Assembly: GCA_023228285.1 (NCBI GenBank)
Contig: JALOBM010000040.1
Location: forward strand, 1-15,232
From: Candidatus Cloacimonadota bacterium
GTDB lineage: Bacteria; Cloacimonadota; Cloacimonadia; Cloacimonadales; Cloacimonadaceae
Reading direction: 5' to 3'
Length of the DNA stretch: 15,232 bases
The notes under the pieces are model-generated. The model was not told where the DNA came from, did no database searches, and worked only from the letters and a program-made list of their open reading frames with translations. The position numbers and the translations under genes are program-made. This document shows positions 1 to 7,260 of this stretch, one piece after another. Position 1 is the first letter of the stretch. Each line of letters begins with the position of its first letter.

Positions 1-81
1 GAAGTCCAAGCCACACCTTAACTTTTTACAGAGATAGAAAGCATAGGAACTCCGTGCATTATTGTGGTTTGTATAAGGTAT

Positions 82-106
82 AAAAAACCCCGGAGAGTAT
101 CCGGGG
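82..106 (-). terminator. Intrinsic terminator of the exported-protein gene
   Basis: Read on the minus strand, a perfect 7-bp stem (CCCCGGA / TCCGGGG, positions 88-94 and 100-106) with a 5-base loop is followed at once by six T residues (82-87). It lies 14 bases past the stop codon of the gene ending at 121, the standard position for a Rho-independent terminator. No T-run follows on the plus strand, so it should act in one direction only. Confidence 0.9.
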
Positions 107-120
107 TCTGTGATTTGATA

Positions 121-3100
121 CTATTTCAGCAACATCATCTTGATGCTCTTGCTGAAGTTCTTACTTTTGATCTTGGCAAAGTAGATACCGCTGGCAACGC
201 TGCGATTGCGAAAGTCTTTACCATGCCAGTACAATTGGTGGTTTCCTGCGTTAAGCATACCTTTATGGATGCTTGCAACTTTCTGACCTCGAATATTGAA
301 GATCTCCACGCTGCAATCCCTACTTTCGGGCAGATTGAAAGCTATGTTTACAGAGGGATTGAAGGGATTGGGATATACCTTCAGATCGGATATGACGGGT
401 TTCACCATATCCTCATTGCTTACTGGATAATTGTAGATAATCAATTGACCATTATACACCCCAGCTTCGGGGATGTTGAAACTGATACGCGAGCCATCTG
501 TCACATGCGGAGCTGATCCCATAAAGTAGAATCTAACTGTCCAGTCAGCAGTTATATTCATCGTGGAAAAGTCGAAATACGCTTCTCCGGCTTCATCCGT
601 TTCCAGAGTAAAATCGAAGGCCATTTCCGTTTGTTCGCTGGTACTGAAATTGCTGCGATACTCAGTTTGTAGATATGGTTCCAAGAAAGCGGGATTGTCG
701 CTTCTGTTCATATAAAACGACGTAGTGTTGAACAAGCCTGGGTTTGGTGCTTTAGGTAGATCCAGACGGAAGTCGTACGAAGTAGTAGCGATGGGATTGC
801 ATCCCACTTCAATTTTGTCCTTCTGAAGCAGGGATGATGTTACGGATACTGACCAGACAGGTGCTGGAGCTTCGATATTGATCGAGTAATCGTAGGGATA
901 TAGTTTCAGCACCACGCTATTAGCGTTATTGGTATAATTCTTGATGCAGAAAGCTTCGTAGGGCTGGATTCTGTCCGTTAGAACGAAGGATGAATCCCTA
1001 TACACATACACAGCTTTTGAGATCAGTTGCTGAGTAATCATCTCGCTGAAGCGATAATCGGTACCATTTACTCTGAAGCTCAATGCGGATACTTCATATT
1101 CGCACAAGTGAGGATTGGCTATCATATTCCAACCGTTGACCAGATCAAATTCCGTTGCTTGTCTTAATACTGGGGAATCGCTGCTGAGAGCTATCGGTTC
1201 AGTGATATGAACCATATAAGCTGCGCCAAAATCGAAGTTGGTTGCTTCTATCCATTGATTGTTCCACACGTATCCGGTAGCTCCACTGCCGAAAGCTGGG
1301 TCTATTGAAAAGCTTTGAATCAGGAACGGATTACTCTTTGTAGCCCATCCTGCATTATTTTGCATAGTATTGACATGGGGCACAAATGCCAGAGTATGAG
1401 CAGATTCAAAGGTTTTTATGAAGCCATCTACCGATACCATCTGCATACAGACCTTGGTTCTGGGCATGTTCAACATACTGGGGATGGTGTATGTATAGCT
1501 ACTGGTACTGGCAGGAATATTGCTAAAAATCATCAATGAATCAACATCATTTTTTAGATAGAGGTTCATGTGATCTATCAGGAAGGGATATTGCATAGAC
1601 CACGAAAACTGCACAGAATTTTCGCCCTGAAGTACCTGATTGGCAATGCTATTGTGGGTAACACTAGGTTGCATGTTGCCCCAATACAATGTCATATTAC
1701 GGGGATTTGAGTTGCTTACAGTGAATACATAAGGCCCATCATACATATTGTGCCATACTCCAGCACCGTTGTCATAGAGGTATATCTTCTCGCTTCTGGT
1801 AACAACTGGCAAGCTAAGAGACAGAGGTACGTTCAGTTGGTCTGATCTCACACGAATTACCCAAGTTTTTAGTTCCTGTTCGGGATCGTAGCCACCCTTG
1901 ACTTCTCTGGACAGATATACACCGTTCTGACCCCAGTACTGCTCGAAAAACGACAACCATACGTAGTTTGAGCTGGGACCGGATTTGCTTACATCCCAAT
2001 ATCCATCCTGACCATCTGAGGCATATGGGTTTTGTGAGAACATGGCAACATCGCTAAGTGTACCCGCTTGGTTTTGCAAGATCAAATTGTGCACAATGGA
2101 GGGACTGGCAGATTTGGGTACGTTGTGAATCGTTTCCACTCCACTGTTACTTACGGAACTGATTCTGTAATCGTAATGTTCACCGTTCTGAACGTCGTAA
2201 TCCCAATACTCGAAGCTGTAAGATCCAGATGCGAGAGAAGGGCTGTTGGTATAGCTATCGATCAATTGGTAGTCTGTAAAACCCTGCTTACGATAGACGT
2301 TGAATCCCAAAAAACCAGTAGCGGGATTAGTACCCCAAGACAATCTTACGGTACTATCCAATCCGTATGCGCTGAACCCTGTAATACTGGTAGCTGCTGG
2401 AGCAGATATCACTTCATTGGATACATCCGAAAGGTTGCCATTCTTGTCTCGTGCTCTGATCTTGAAGTAGTAGTTGTAACTGGCGGACAAGCCGACCACA
2501 TCAATGGATTCACATGCTTGCGAAGCCAGAAAAGCGCTGTTGCTGCGATCGAAAATCTGATAGTTGCCATCGCCGATTGGAGTGGTGGAATACAAAATCT
2601 CATAACTGTCAAAATCGTAGGCATCACTGCGATCCCAGCCCAATGTAACATATTGCATGGAGTTGTTTATTACATGCAGGTTTTCAGGATCGGTGGGATT
2701 CATCCCGTCGTTCATAGTGAAGACATCGTCAAAGATGCTTTCCAGATCTTGTATCCAGCGAGAATAATACTTTCTGGGATAGGTGAAAAGATTGTCCATA
2801 TCCCAGCGCCCTTCATCTTCAATCCAGCCATAGAACCATTTATACACGTTCTCGGTTTCCTCATACATATTGGGAAGTTCATCCATTTCTATATGCATGA
2901 AAGGTTCAAAGCTGTCGTAATCGTTCCACCCATCCAGAGTGTAAATCATCTGGCGGTTTTGGGAATATGCAGGTAGGTCTATCATGTCGTTCACGGGATA
3001 CTCGTTGAAACCATCGCTAAAAGTAAAGTCGTGGATACTGTAGTTTACAGAGTAGTATTGATTCAGAAACACATCTTCATGAATACCGATGGTATTTGCA

Positions 3101-4011
3101 GCGATCATGAGATGATCACCTTTATTAATCAGATCCTGTTTCAAGCTGCTGAGGTCACGAATTGGTAAGTTTGGACACATCTTGTTGTTCCCTGCAGATA
3201 TCTGATTATCAGTATAACCTACGTGTCGATTCCAGTCGTAAGAATGAATCTGAAAGGAAAACTCACGTCTGCCAAATTGAGCCCGTATCTTATCGGCAAA
3301 TTTTTTGTAAGCAACATTGTATGGATGGGCTTCAGTCCTTGTAGGGTCAGATATGGATTTGGAGTTTGTATAACTGCCTGAATTTGTCCACTTTACTTCA
3401 CGTCCTGCACCATTTATCAAAAGAAATGAAGCATTCCAAGTGGAGAGGCAATCATAGCCGATTATCGAGGTGGCAAAGTCATCGGTAGAGTGAGGTACAG
3501 TAATGATAATTGGGCGAGTGGATTGCGGTCTGTAGATGTATAAACCCCAACCATAAGAGAAGGCACCGTGTTCATCGTCATAGTCGTCTTCAGTGCCGTT
3601 CGTATCAGTAAAGCTCATGTCCGGAACTTCTCGAAGCATAAAATATCTACTGCCAGTGTCCGAATCGTTGAATACCAAAGCCTGATAGGGGAATCCAACG
3701 CTGTCTATTATTGCTTGCGCTTCATCCAAGCGTCCTAGCAGGAAGAGATCAACGATCTCTCCCCAGGAGTTCAATTCTGCAGTTGTAGGGACTCGGTAAT
3801 CACCAAAACCATTGGTCTGAGGGTCGAAAGGTGCATAAAGATTGTAGTTCGGCGATGCGATTCCTTCCGCGATATGAGATACCCAGTTGTCATAAGCGCA
3901 GGCTTCTTCACTTCGAATCAGGAAGTTCTCCAACGAGGCATTTTCAATGAGGTAAGCGGGTAAGGATACCAATATGGAAAGTATCCCAATTAATAGCATG
4001 GCTTTTTTCAT
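121..4011 (-). CDS. Large exported multidomain protein: hydrolase-like head, two FN3-like modules, C-terminal sorting domain
   Basis: A 1296-residue protein, counting from MKKAMLL. That start has an AGGAG Shine-Dalgarno 5 bases upstream and opens directly into a signal peptide (basic residues 2-3, hydrophobic core about 5-17, probable cleavage near 19-25). The ATG nine codons further upstream lacks both and is rejected. Residues about 160-400 show a metal-site-like pattern: VPHSTDD (H174, D177, D178), QIHSYDW (H256) and HIEMDE (H373, E375, D377), recalling the N-formylglutamate amidohydrolase or poly-gamma-glutamate hydrolase fold; this is a weak inference. Residues about 440-540 and 540-635 look like fibronectin type III modules. 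The middle (about 640-1200) is beta-rich and unassigned, with a GWNMIANP motif often seen in such proteins. Residues 1203-1296 are a FlgD-Ig/Por-type C-terminal sorting domain (YPNPFNP at 1213-1219, then IFNIRGQKV and ASGIYFAKI), pointing to outer-membrane export and surface attachment or release. It is transcribed alone, with its own promoter and terminator. The substrate is unknown. Confidence 0.85.
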   Translation of the reverse strand: MKKAMLLIGILSILVSLPAYLIENASLENFLIRSEEACAYDNWVSHIAEGIASPNYNLYAPFDPQTNGFGDYRVPTTAELNSWGEIVDLFLLGRLDEAQAIIDSVGFPYQALVFNDSDTGSRYFMLREVPDMSFTDTNGTEDDYDDEHGAFSYGWGLYIYRPQSTRPIIITVPHSTDDFATSIIGYDCLSTWNASFLLINGAGREVKWTNSGSYTNSKSISDPTRTEAHPYNVAYKKFADKIRAQFGRREFSFQIHSYDWNRHVGYTDNQISAGNNKMCPNLPIRDLSSLKQDLINKGDHLMIAANTIGIHEDVFLNQYYSVNYSIHDFTFSDGFNEYPVNDMIDLPAYSQNRQMIYTLDGWNDYDSFEPFMHIEMDELPNMYEETENVYKWFYGWIEDEGRWDMDNLFTYPRKYYSRWIQDLESIFDDVFTMNDGMNPTDPENLHVINNSMQYVTLGWDRSDAYDFDSYEILYSTTPIGDGNYQIFDRSNSAFLASQACESIDVVGLSASYNYYFKIRARDKNGNLSDVSNEVISAPAATSITGFSAYGLDSTVRLSWGTNPATGFLGFNVYRKQGFTDYQLIDSYTNSPSLASGSYSFEYWDYDVQNGEHYDYRISSVSNSGVETIHNVPKSASPSIVHNLILQNQAGTLSDVAMFSQNPYASDGQDGYWDVSKSGPSSNYVWLSFFEQYWGQNGVYLSREVKGGYDPEQELKTWVIRVRSDQLNVPLSLSLPVVTRSEKIYLYDNGAGVWHNMYDGPYVFTVSNSNPRNMTLYWGNMQPSVTHNSIANQVLQGENSVQFSWSMQYPFLIDHMNLYLKNDVDSLMIFSNIPASTSSYTYTIPSMLNMPRTKVCMQMVSVDGFIKTFESAHTLAFVPHVNTMQNNAGWATKSNPFLIQSFSIDPAFGSGATGYVWNNQWIEATNFDFGAAYMVHITEPIALSSDSPVLRQATEFDLVNGWNMIANPHLCEYEVSALSFRVNGTDYRFSEMITQQLISKAVYVYRDSSFVLTDRIQPYEAFCIKNYTNNANSVVLKLYPYDYSINIEAPAPVWSVSVTSSLLQKDKIEVGCNPIATTSYDFRLDLPKAPNPGLFNTTSFYMNRSDNPAFLEPYLQTEYRSNFSTSEQTEMAFDFTLETDEAGEAYFDFSTMNITADWTVRFYFMGSAPHVTDGSRISFNIPEAGVYNGQLIIYNYPVSNEDMVKPVISDLKVYPNPFNPSVNIAFNLPESRDCSVEIFNIRGQKVASIHKGMLNAGNHQLYWHGKDFRNRSVASGIYFAKIKSKNFSKSIKMMLLK

Positions 4012-4016
4012 GGATT

Positions 4017-4021
4017 CTCCT
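4017..4021 (-). promoter_or_regulatory. Shine-Dalgarno deciding the start of the exported protein
   Basis: AGGAG on the minus strand lies 5 bases before the ATG at 4011. It fixes the start at the signal-peptide methionine and not at the in-frame ATG at 4038, which would put nine extra residues ahead of the basic N-terminus of the signal peptide. Confidence 0.8.
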
Positions 4022-4058
4022 ATGTATATATAAATCAATCATAATAATGTTATTCTGC

Positions 4059-4086
4059 ATTCTACAATGCACTGCTAAATAGTCAA
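4059..4086 (-). promoter_or_regulatory. Sigma-70-type promoter of the exported-protein gene
   Basis: On the minus strand there is a -35 box TTGACT (4081-4086), a 16-base spacer and a -10 box TAGAAT (4059-4064). Each box is one mismatch from the E. coli consensus. Transcription would begin near 4052, leaving a 5' leader of about 40 bases that contains the Shine-Dalgarno. Found by eye; consensus from other phyla is assumed. Confidence 0.6.
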
Positions 4087-4220
4087 GCATTATTTGTTCC
4101 GTACTACTGTTGATATCCCGGAGAGGGTACAATTGTTATCTATATGTATGACTCAAATTTTCCTTTGAAGCACAAGAATTATGAACTATAGAGCCTTCTG
4201 GTATCCAAACTTATATTGCG

Positions 4221-5327
4221 CTAAGAGAAGAAGTCGTCAAACTCCAAACTTAAAAGCTTCAGCAGTTCATTCTCATCATCTGATTTTACGTAAGCTATGG
4301 CAAATACCGGATATTCACGATAATCCAGCTTCACATAGTTGATTATCTCAACTCTGTCTGTCAAGTATTTCCATAGCTTGTCGTGATTGGGTTGCATGTT
4401 TCTGCTATCTACTTTCGCACTGTTGTAAGCCAGAATGAAGGCGTAATGGGTTCCACCTCTGCTTTGCCACATTTCATACCAATCTGTATGCTGATCCCCA
4501 AAATAGAATGATATGGGCTGAAAGCCAAAACTAAAGTATGTGAGGTCACTAAGGCCAAAACCACCAAACCGCATAGGATTGAATTCTATCGGCACAAATT
4601 CTCCGTTGTGCAGTTTGAACTCGGCATGAATAGGGAAACTCACTAATTGTAACGCTTCACCAAGCTTATGGAAGAGATTCTCGAACGTAGGCAGATAAGC
4701 ATCGAAGAGGGACTTGTTGCTGTAATACATCAGATGGTCGTAGTGCTTGTTCATAGCTTCCGGATGCTTGTATATGTTCATAATTGTAGGTTTTCCCAAG
4801 TGGTCATAATACATATCGACTGCGTATTCTTCTCCCTCAATGTACTCCTCTGCTACAAACTCTTCTTTACTTAGCACGGATTCCGGAAAGAAGCGTGCTT
4901 TTTCAAGTACTTCACGCCGAATATCTTGTGCTACATCATTCAGATTAGCTCCCCGCTCTACTATTCGCACACCAGCGCCAAAGAATCCCTTGCGTGGCTT
5001 TATCACGATCTTTTCAGCTTTAATATCAAACTTTGGTAAGTCTTTCAGGGCCATTGTGCAAAACCGGAACTTTGGATACAAGGGTTTCAGGGCTACCCGA
5101 CAGCTATATTTGTCTTTCAGTTTCAAGATTCCCTCTGTGCAGTCCCTGTTGTCCATGTGCTCCATCACGATGCTCAATGAACTCTCCGAAGGCACATAGA
5201 CCTTGTCCTGATCACTAAAACGTATGCCGCAATTCACCAGCTCTTCCCCACTCATTACAATTGTCCCTGCATCGGGCGAGTTGCTGTATCTACTAATATC
5301 GCTATTTCCTGTTATGATATAATGCAT
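4221..5327 (-). CDS. ATP-grasp domain enzyme of unknown substrate
   Basis: A 368-residue protein read as an ATP-grasp ligase or kinase-like enzyme. Evidence is the ATP-binding lysine stretch IVIKPRKG with K110 followed by a glycine-rich loop (FFGAGV), the hinge-like EEYIEGEEYAVD (160-171) and the metal-binding E-x-N motif PIEFNPMRFGG (E248, N250). ATP-grasp enzymes form acyl-phosphate intermediates and usually join a carboxylate to an amine or thiol. Nothing here identifies the acceptor. The N-terminal 100 residues form a short pre-ATP-grasp region, and the last 70 or so residues after the E-x-N site are unassigned. There is no signal peptide, so it should be cytoplasmic. The start is supported by AAAGGA just upstream, although spacing to ATG is short (3 bases). 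It follows tsaD by 52 bases with no terminator visible between, so co-transcription is likely. Family call is firm; function is unknown. Confidence 0.85.
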   Translation of the reverse strand: MHYIITGNSDISRYSNSPDAGTIVMSGEELVNCGIRFSDQDKVYVPSESSLSIVMEHMDNRDCTEGILKLKDKYSCRVALKPLYPKFRFCTMALKDLPKFDIKAEKIVIKPRKGFFGAGVRIVERGANLNDVAQDIRREVLEKARFFPESVLSKEEFVAEEYIEGEEYAVDMYYDHLGKPTIMNIYKHPEAMNKHYDHLMYYSNKSLFDAYLPTFENLFHKLGEALQLVSFPIHAEFKLHNGEFVPIEFNPMRFGGFGLSDLTYFSFGFQPISFYFGDQHTDWYEMWQSRGGTHYAFILAYNSAKVDSRNMQPNHDKLWKYLTDRVEIINYVKLDYREYPVFAIAYVKSDDENELLKLLSLEFDDFFS

Positions 5328-5379
5328 TATTCCTTTCTCTTTATGGATTATTAAAGATACAGAACTACAACCGAATTGC

Positions 5380-6390
5380 TTATAGAAGCTTTGTCCCCTT
5401 TAGTGAATTTGCATTTACCGATAGTGGTGCATAGAGACCAGCCTTGTACTTGGGGATGGCTGCAGCGGCTACCATTGCTGCGTTGTCCATACACAGGGAT
5501 AGTGAAGGATAATACACATTTATGCCCTTCATAGCAGCTCGATTGCTCATTCCCTTACGCAGAGCAGTATTTGCTGCTACTCCTCCGGCCAATAGTATCT
5601 TGGAAACCTTCAGCTCTCTTGCTTTTCGAACGGTCTTAGTTATCAAAGGTTCCACTATTGCTGATTGGATAGATGCGGCGATGTCGCAGGTGTGATCCTT
5701 CAAAAAAGCCTCATCTTGATCTTGAATATAGTTGCGTATTGCTGTTTTCAATCCGCTGTAACTGAAGTTGAAGTTATCCTTCTGAGGAAGGGGATTGGGC
5801 AGTTTTACAAAGCTATCGCTCCCTGTCAAGGCAAGCTTATCAATCAAGGGGCCTCCGGGGAAGCCCAGTCCCATCAGTTTGGCCGCTTTATCAAAGGTCT
5901 CTCCAGCAGCATCATCCAAGGTCTTTCCGATAACCTCAAACTCTGTATTGGTTCGGAAATGAACCATCTCCGTGTGCCCTCCTGAGACTACCAAGGCCAA
6001 AAAGGGAGGTTCCAACTCTGGATGATCGATGTAGTTCGCAAAGATATGACTCAGAAGATGGTTTACTGTAAGCAAGGGAATCTGTAAACTCCAGGCCAGA
6101 CTCTTTGCAAAAGCGAGACCCACTATCAAAGAACCAATCAAACCGGGATTGATGGAAACGGCAATTGCAGAGATATCCTGAAGAGTTACACCCGCTTTCT
6201 GCAAGGACAATTCGCTGAGCTGCATAATGTTCTTCATATGCAAACGGGAGGCAAGCTCTGGTAAGACACCTCCAAATTCCAGATGTTCAGGTTGCCCTGA
6301 TATTAGGTTTGAATACACTTTATAATCGGTATCCAAAATTGCCACAGATGTATCGTCGCAAGAGGATTCAAAGGCCAGAATCAGATTCAT
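5380..6390 (-). CDS. tsaD: tRNA N6-adenosine threonylcarbamoyltransferase TsaD
   Basis: A 336-residue protein, the usual bacterial TsaD length. TsaD (Kae1/YgjD) transfers the threonylcarbamoyl group from threonylcarbamoyl-AMP to A37 of ANN-decoding tRNAs, working with TsaB, TsaE and TsaC. Visible family signatures are ESSCDDTS at 8-15, GGVLPELASRLH (40-51), the metal-binding H-x3-H pair H111/H115, VSGGHT (135-140), the DDAAGETFDKAAKLMG segment (159-174), FSYSGLK (209-215), LAGGVAANTALR (267-278) and CMDNAAM with metal ligand D302. All expected catalytic and metal residues are present, so it should be active. It overlaps the upstream YbbR gene by 4 bases (ATGA) and has little Shine-Dalgarno of its own, suggesting translational coupling. 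tsaB, tsaC and tsaE are not in the window. Confidence 0.97.
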   Translation of the reverse strand: MNLILAFESSCDDTSVAILDTDYKVYSNLISGQPEHLEFGGVLPELASRLHMKNIMQLSELSLQKAGVTLQDISAIAVSINPGLIGSLIVGLAFAKSLAWSLQIPLLTVNHLLSHIFANYIDHPELEPPFLALVVSGGHTEMVHFRTNTEFEVIGKTLDDAAGETFDKAAKLMGLGFPGGPLIDKLALTGSDSFVKLPNPLPQKDNFNFSYSGLKTAIRNYIQDQDEAFLKDHTCDIAASIQSAIVEPLITKTVRKARELKVSKILLAGGVAANTALRKGMSNRAAMKGINVYYPSLSLCMDNAAMVAAAAIPKYKAGLYAPLSVNANSLKGTKLL

Positions 6391-7253
6391 CTGCGTTTGC
6401 GAACCATATCGGGAGTGATGGCGATCACCTGAATATCATCAGGTAAGACAAGATTAACTTTGTATAGGCCGTTCTCGTCTGCCTCCTCGCTTACTTCTGC
6501 TTTTATCTGTTCGATTGTCAATCTGTCCAATGCTGCTCCGGAACCGGATACTTTCACGGCTATCATGGAAGGTATATAGTTCCTACTCAAAGCGATATTG
6601 GGAAATACCTTACTGCTCTCTTGAGCTCCAGAGATGCTTAACAATACGGTTTTAACCGATGCGCTGATGTCAGTATCCGGAATCTGCAATTCCAGATATT
6701 GCCTTGCCTCGGAGAGCATTTCCAGAGTGATGGCTCTGCTTTGAATCTTTGAGATGCTGTTTATACGGCTTTTAGGACCGAATATGGTCACCTTGGAAGG
6801 ATTTAAAGTATAGCGTAGTTCCTTCATTCGTTCTTTACTGGCTTCATCTGCAAAGTTGAGCTCAATACCTACGGTTTTCTGATGGAACACATCGGCTTGA
6901 ATGGCCAATTGATCTGTTTCTGCTGGCCCCAGGAGGTTCACATTGATGTTCTCAGGCATGTCGATGGCATAGTTTTGCAAAGAGAGAAGCTCGGTATTTG
7001 GAGTAATTTCACCGGCATCGATGTTTACTCTGGGTTTGGCCATCATCAAGCGGATAATATCCAGGCCTTTGCCTTTCACTTCGAAGGGGATGTGTTGTGG
7101 CAAGTTTTCCAGAGTGATGTTTTGGGGCATGTTTCTTAAGTTTACTGGTAAAGATACTATGCTACGGTGTTCAGATACCAATACGGATTGTAGCCAGATC
7201 AAAATTGCCAGCAACAGGGCAAACAAACGTAAGCCCAGATTGTCTTTTAGCAT
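6387..7253 (-). CDS. YbbR-domain membrane-anchored protein (CdaR-like)
   Basis: A 288-residue protein with a short cytoplasmic N-terminus (NLGLRL), one transmembrane helix at about 7-26, and an extracytoplasmic part of about 260 residues that reads as consecutive beta-rich YbbR-type repeats (roughly 30-110, 120-205 and 215-285). Visible clues are the N-terminal arrangement, IPFEVKGKG, VTIFGPKSRI and VKVSGSGAALDRL, in the spacing usual for this family. In Firmicutes the YbbR protein CdaR binds and modulates the diadenylate cyclase CdaA, normally its genomic neighbour; no cdaA is present here, so that role is not shown. The start lies 7 bases past the stop of the response regulator, with GAGGA inside that gene's last codons. 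The 3' end overlaps tsaD by 4 bases. Family assignment is good; function is open. Confidence 0.8.
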   Translation of the reverse strand: MLKDNLGLRLFALLLAILIWLQSVLVSEHRSIVSLPVNLRNMPQNITLENLPQHIPFEVKGKGLDIIRLMMAKPRVNIDAGEITPNTELLSLQNYAIDMPENINVNLLGPAETDQLAIQADVFHQKTVGIELNFADEASKERMKELRYTLNPSKVTIFGPKSRINSISKIQSRAITLEMLSEARQYLELQIPDTDISASVKTVLLSISGAQESSKVFPNIALSRNYIPSMIAVKVSGSGAALDRLTIEQIKAEVSEEADENGLYKVNLVLPDDIQVIAITPDMVRKRR

Positions 7254-7260
7254 TAGTAAT

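Noticed and set aside
3..83. Open plus-strand frame at the left edge ending at a TAA, possibly the tail of a convergent gene
   Set aside because: Only 26 codons, no recognisable sequence, and the hairpin beside it has its T-run only on the other strand.
2068..2976. 302-codon open frame on the plus strand inside the exported-protein gene
   Set aside because: It is antisense to a gene with clear domains, signal peptide, promoter and terminator, and its translation shows no recognisable domain.
4117..4129. CCCGGAGAGGG, resembling the stem sequence of the terminator at 88-106
   Set aside because: It can form only a 3-bp stem and has no T-run; the resemblance is short enough for chance.
5328..5379. 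Promoter or terminator between tsaD and the ATP-grasp gene
   Set aside because: Only a 4-bp hairpin and poorly spaced promoter-like boxes are present; neither is convincing.
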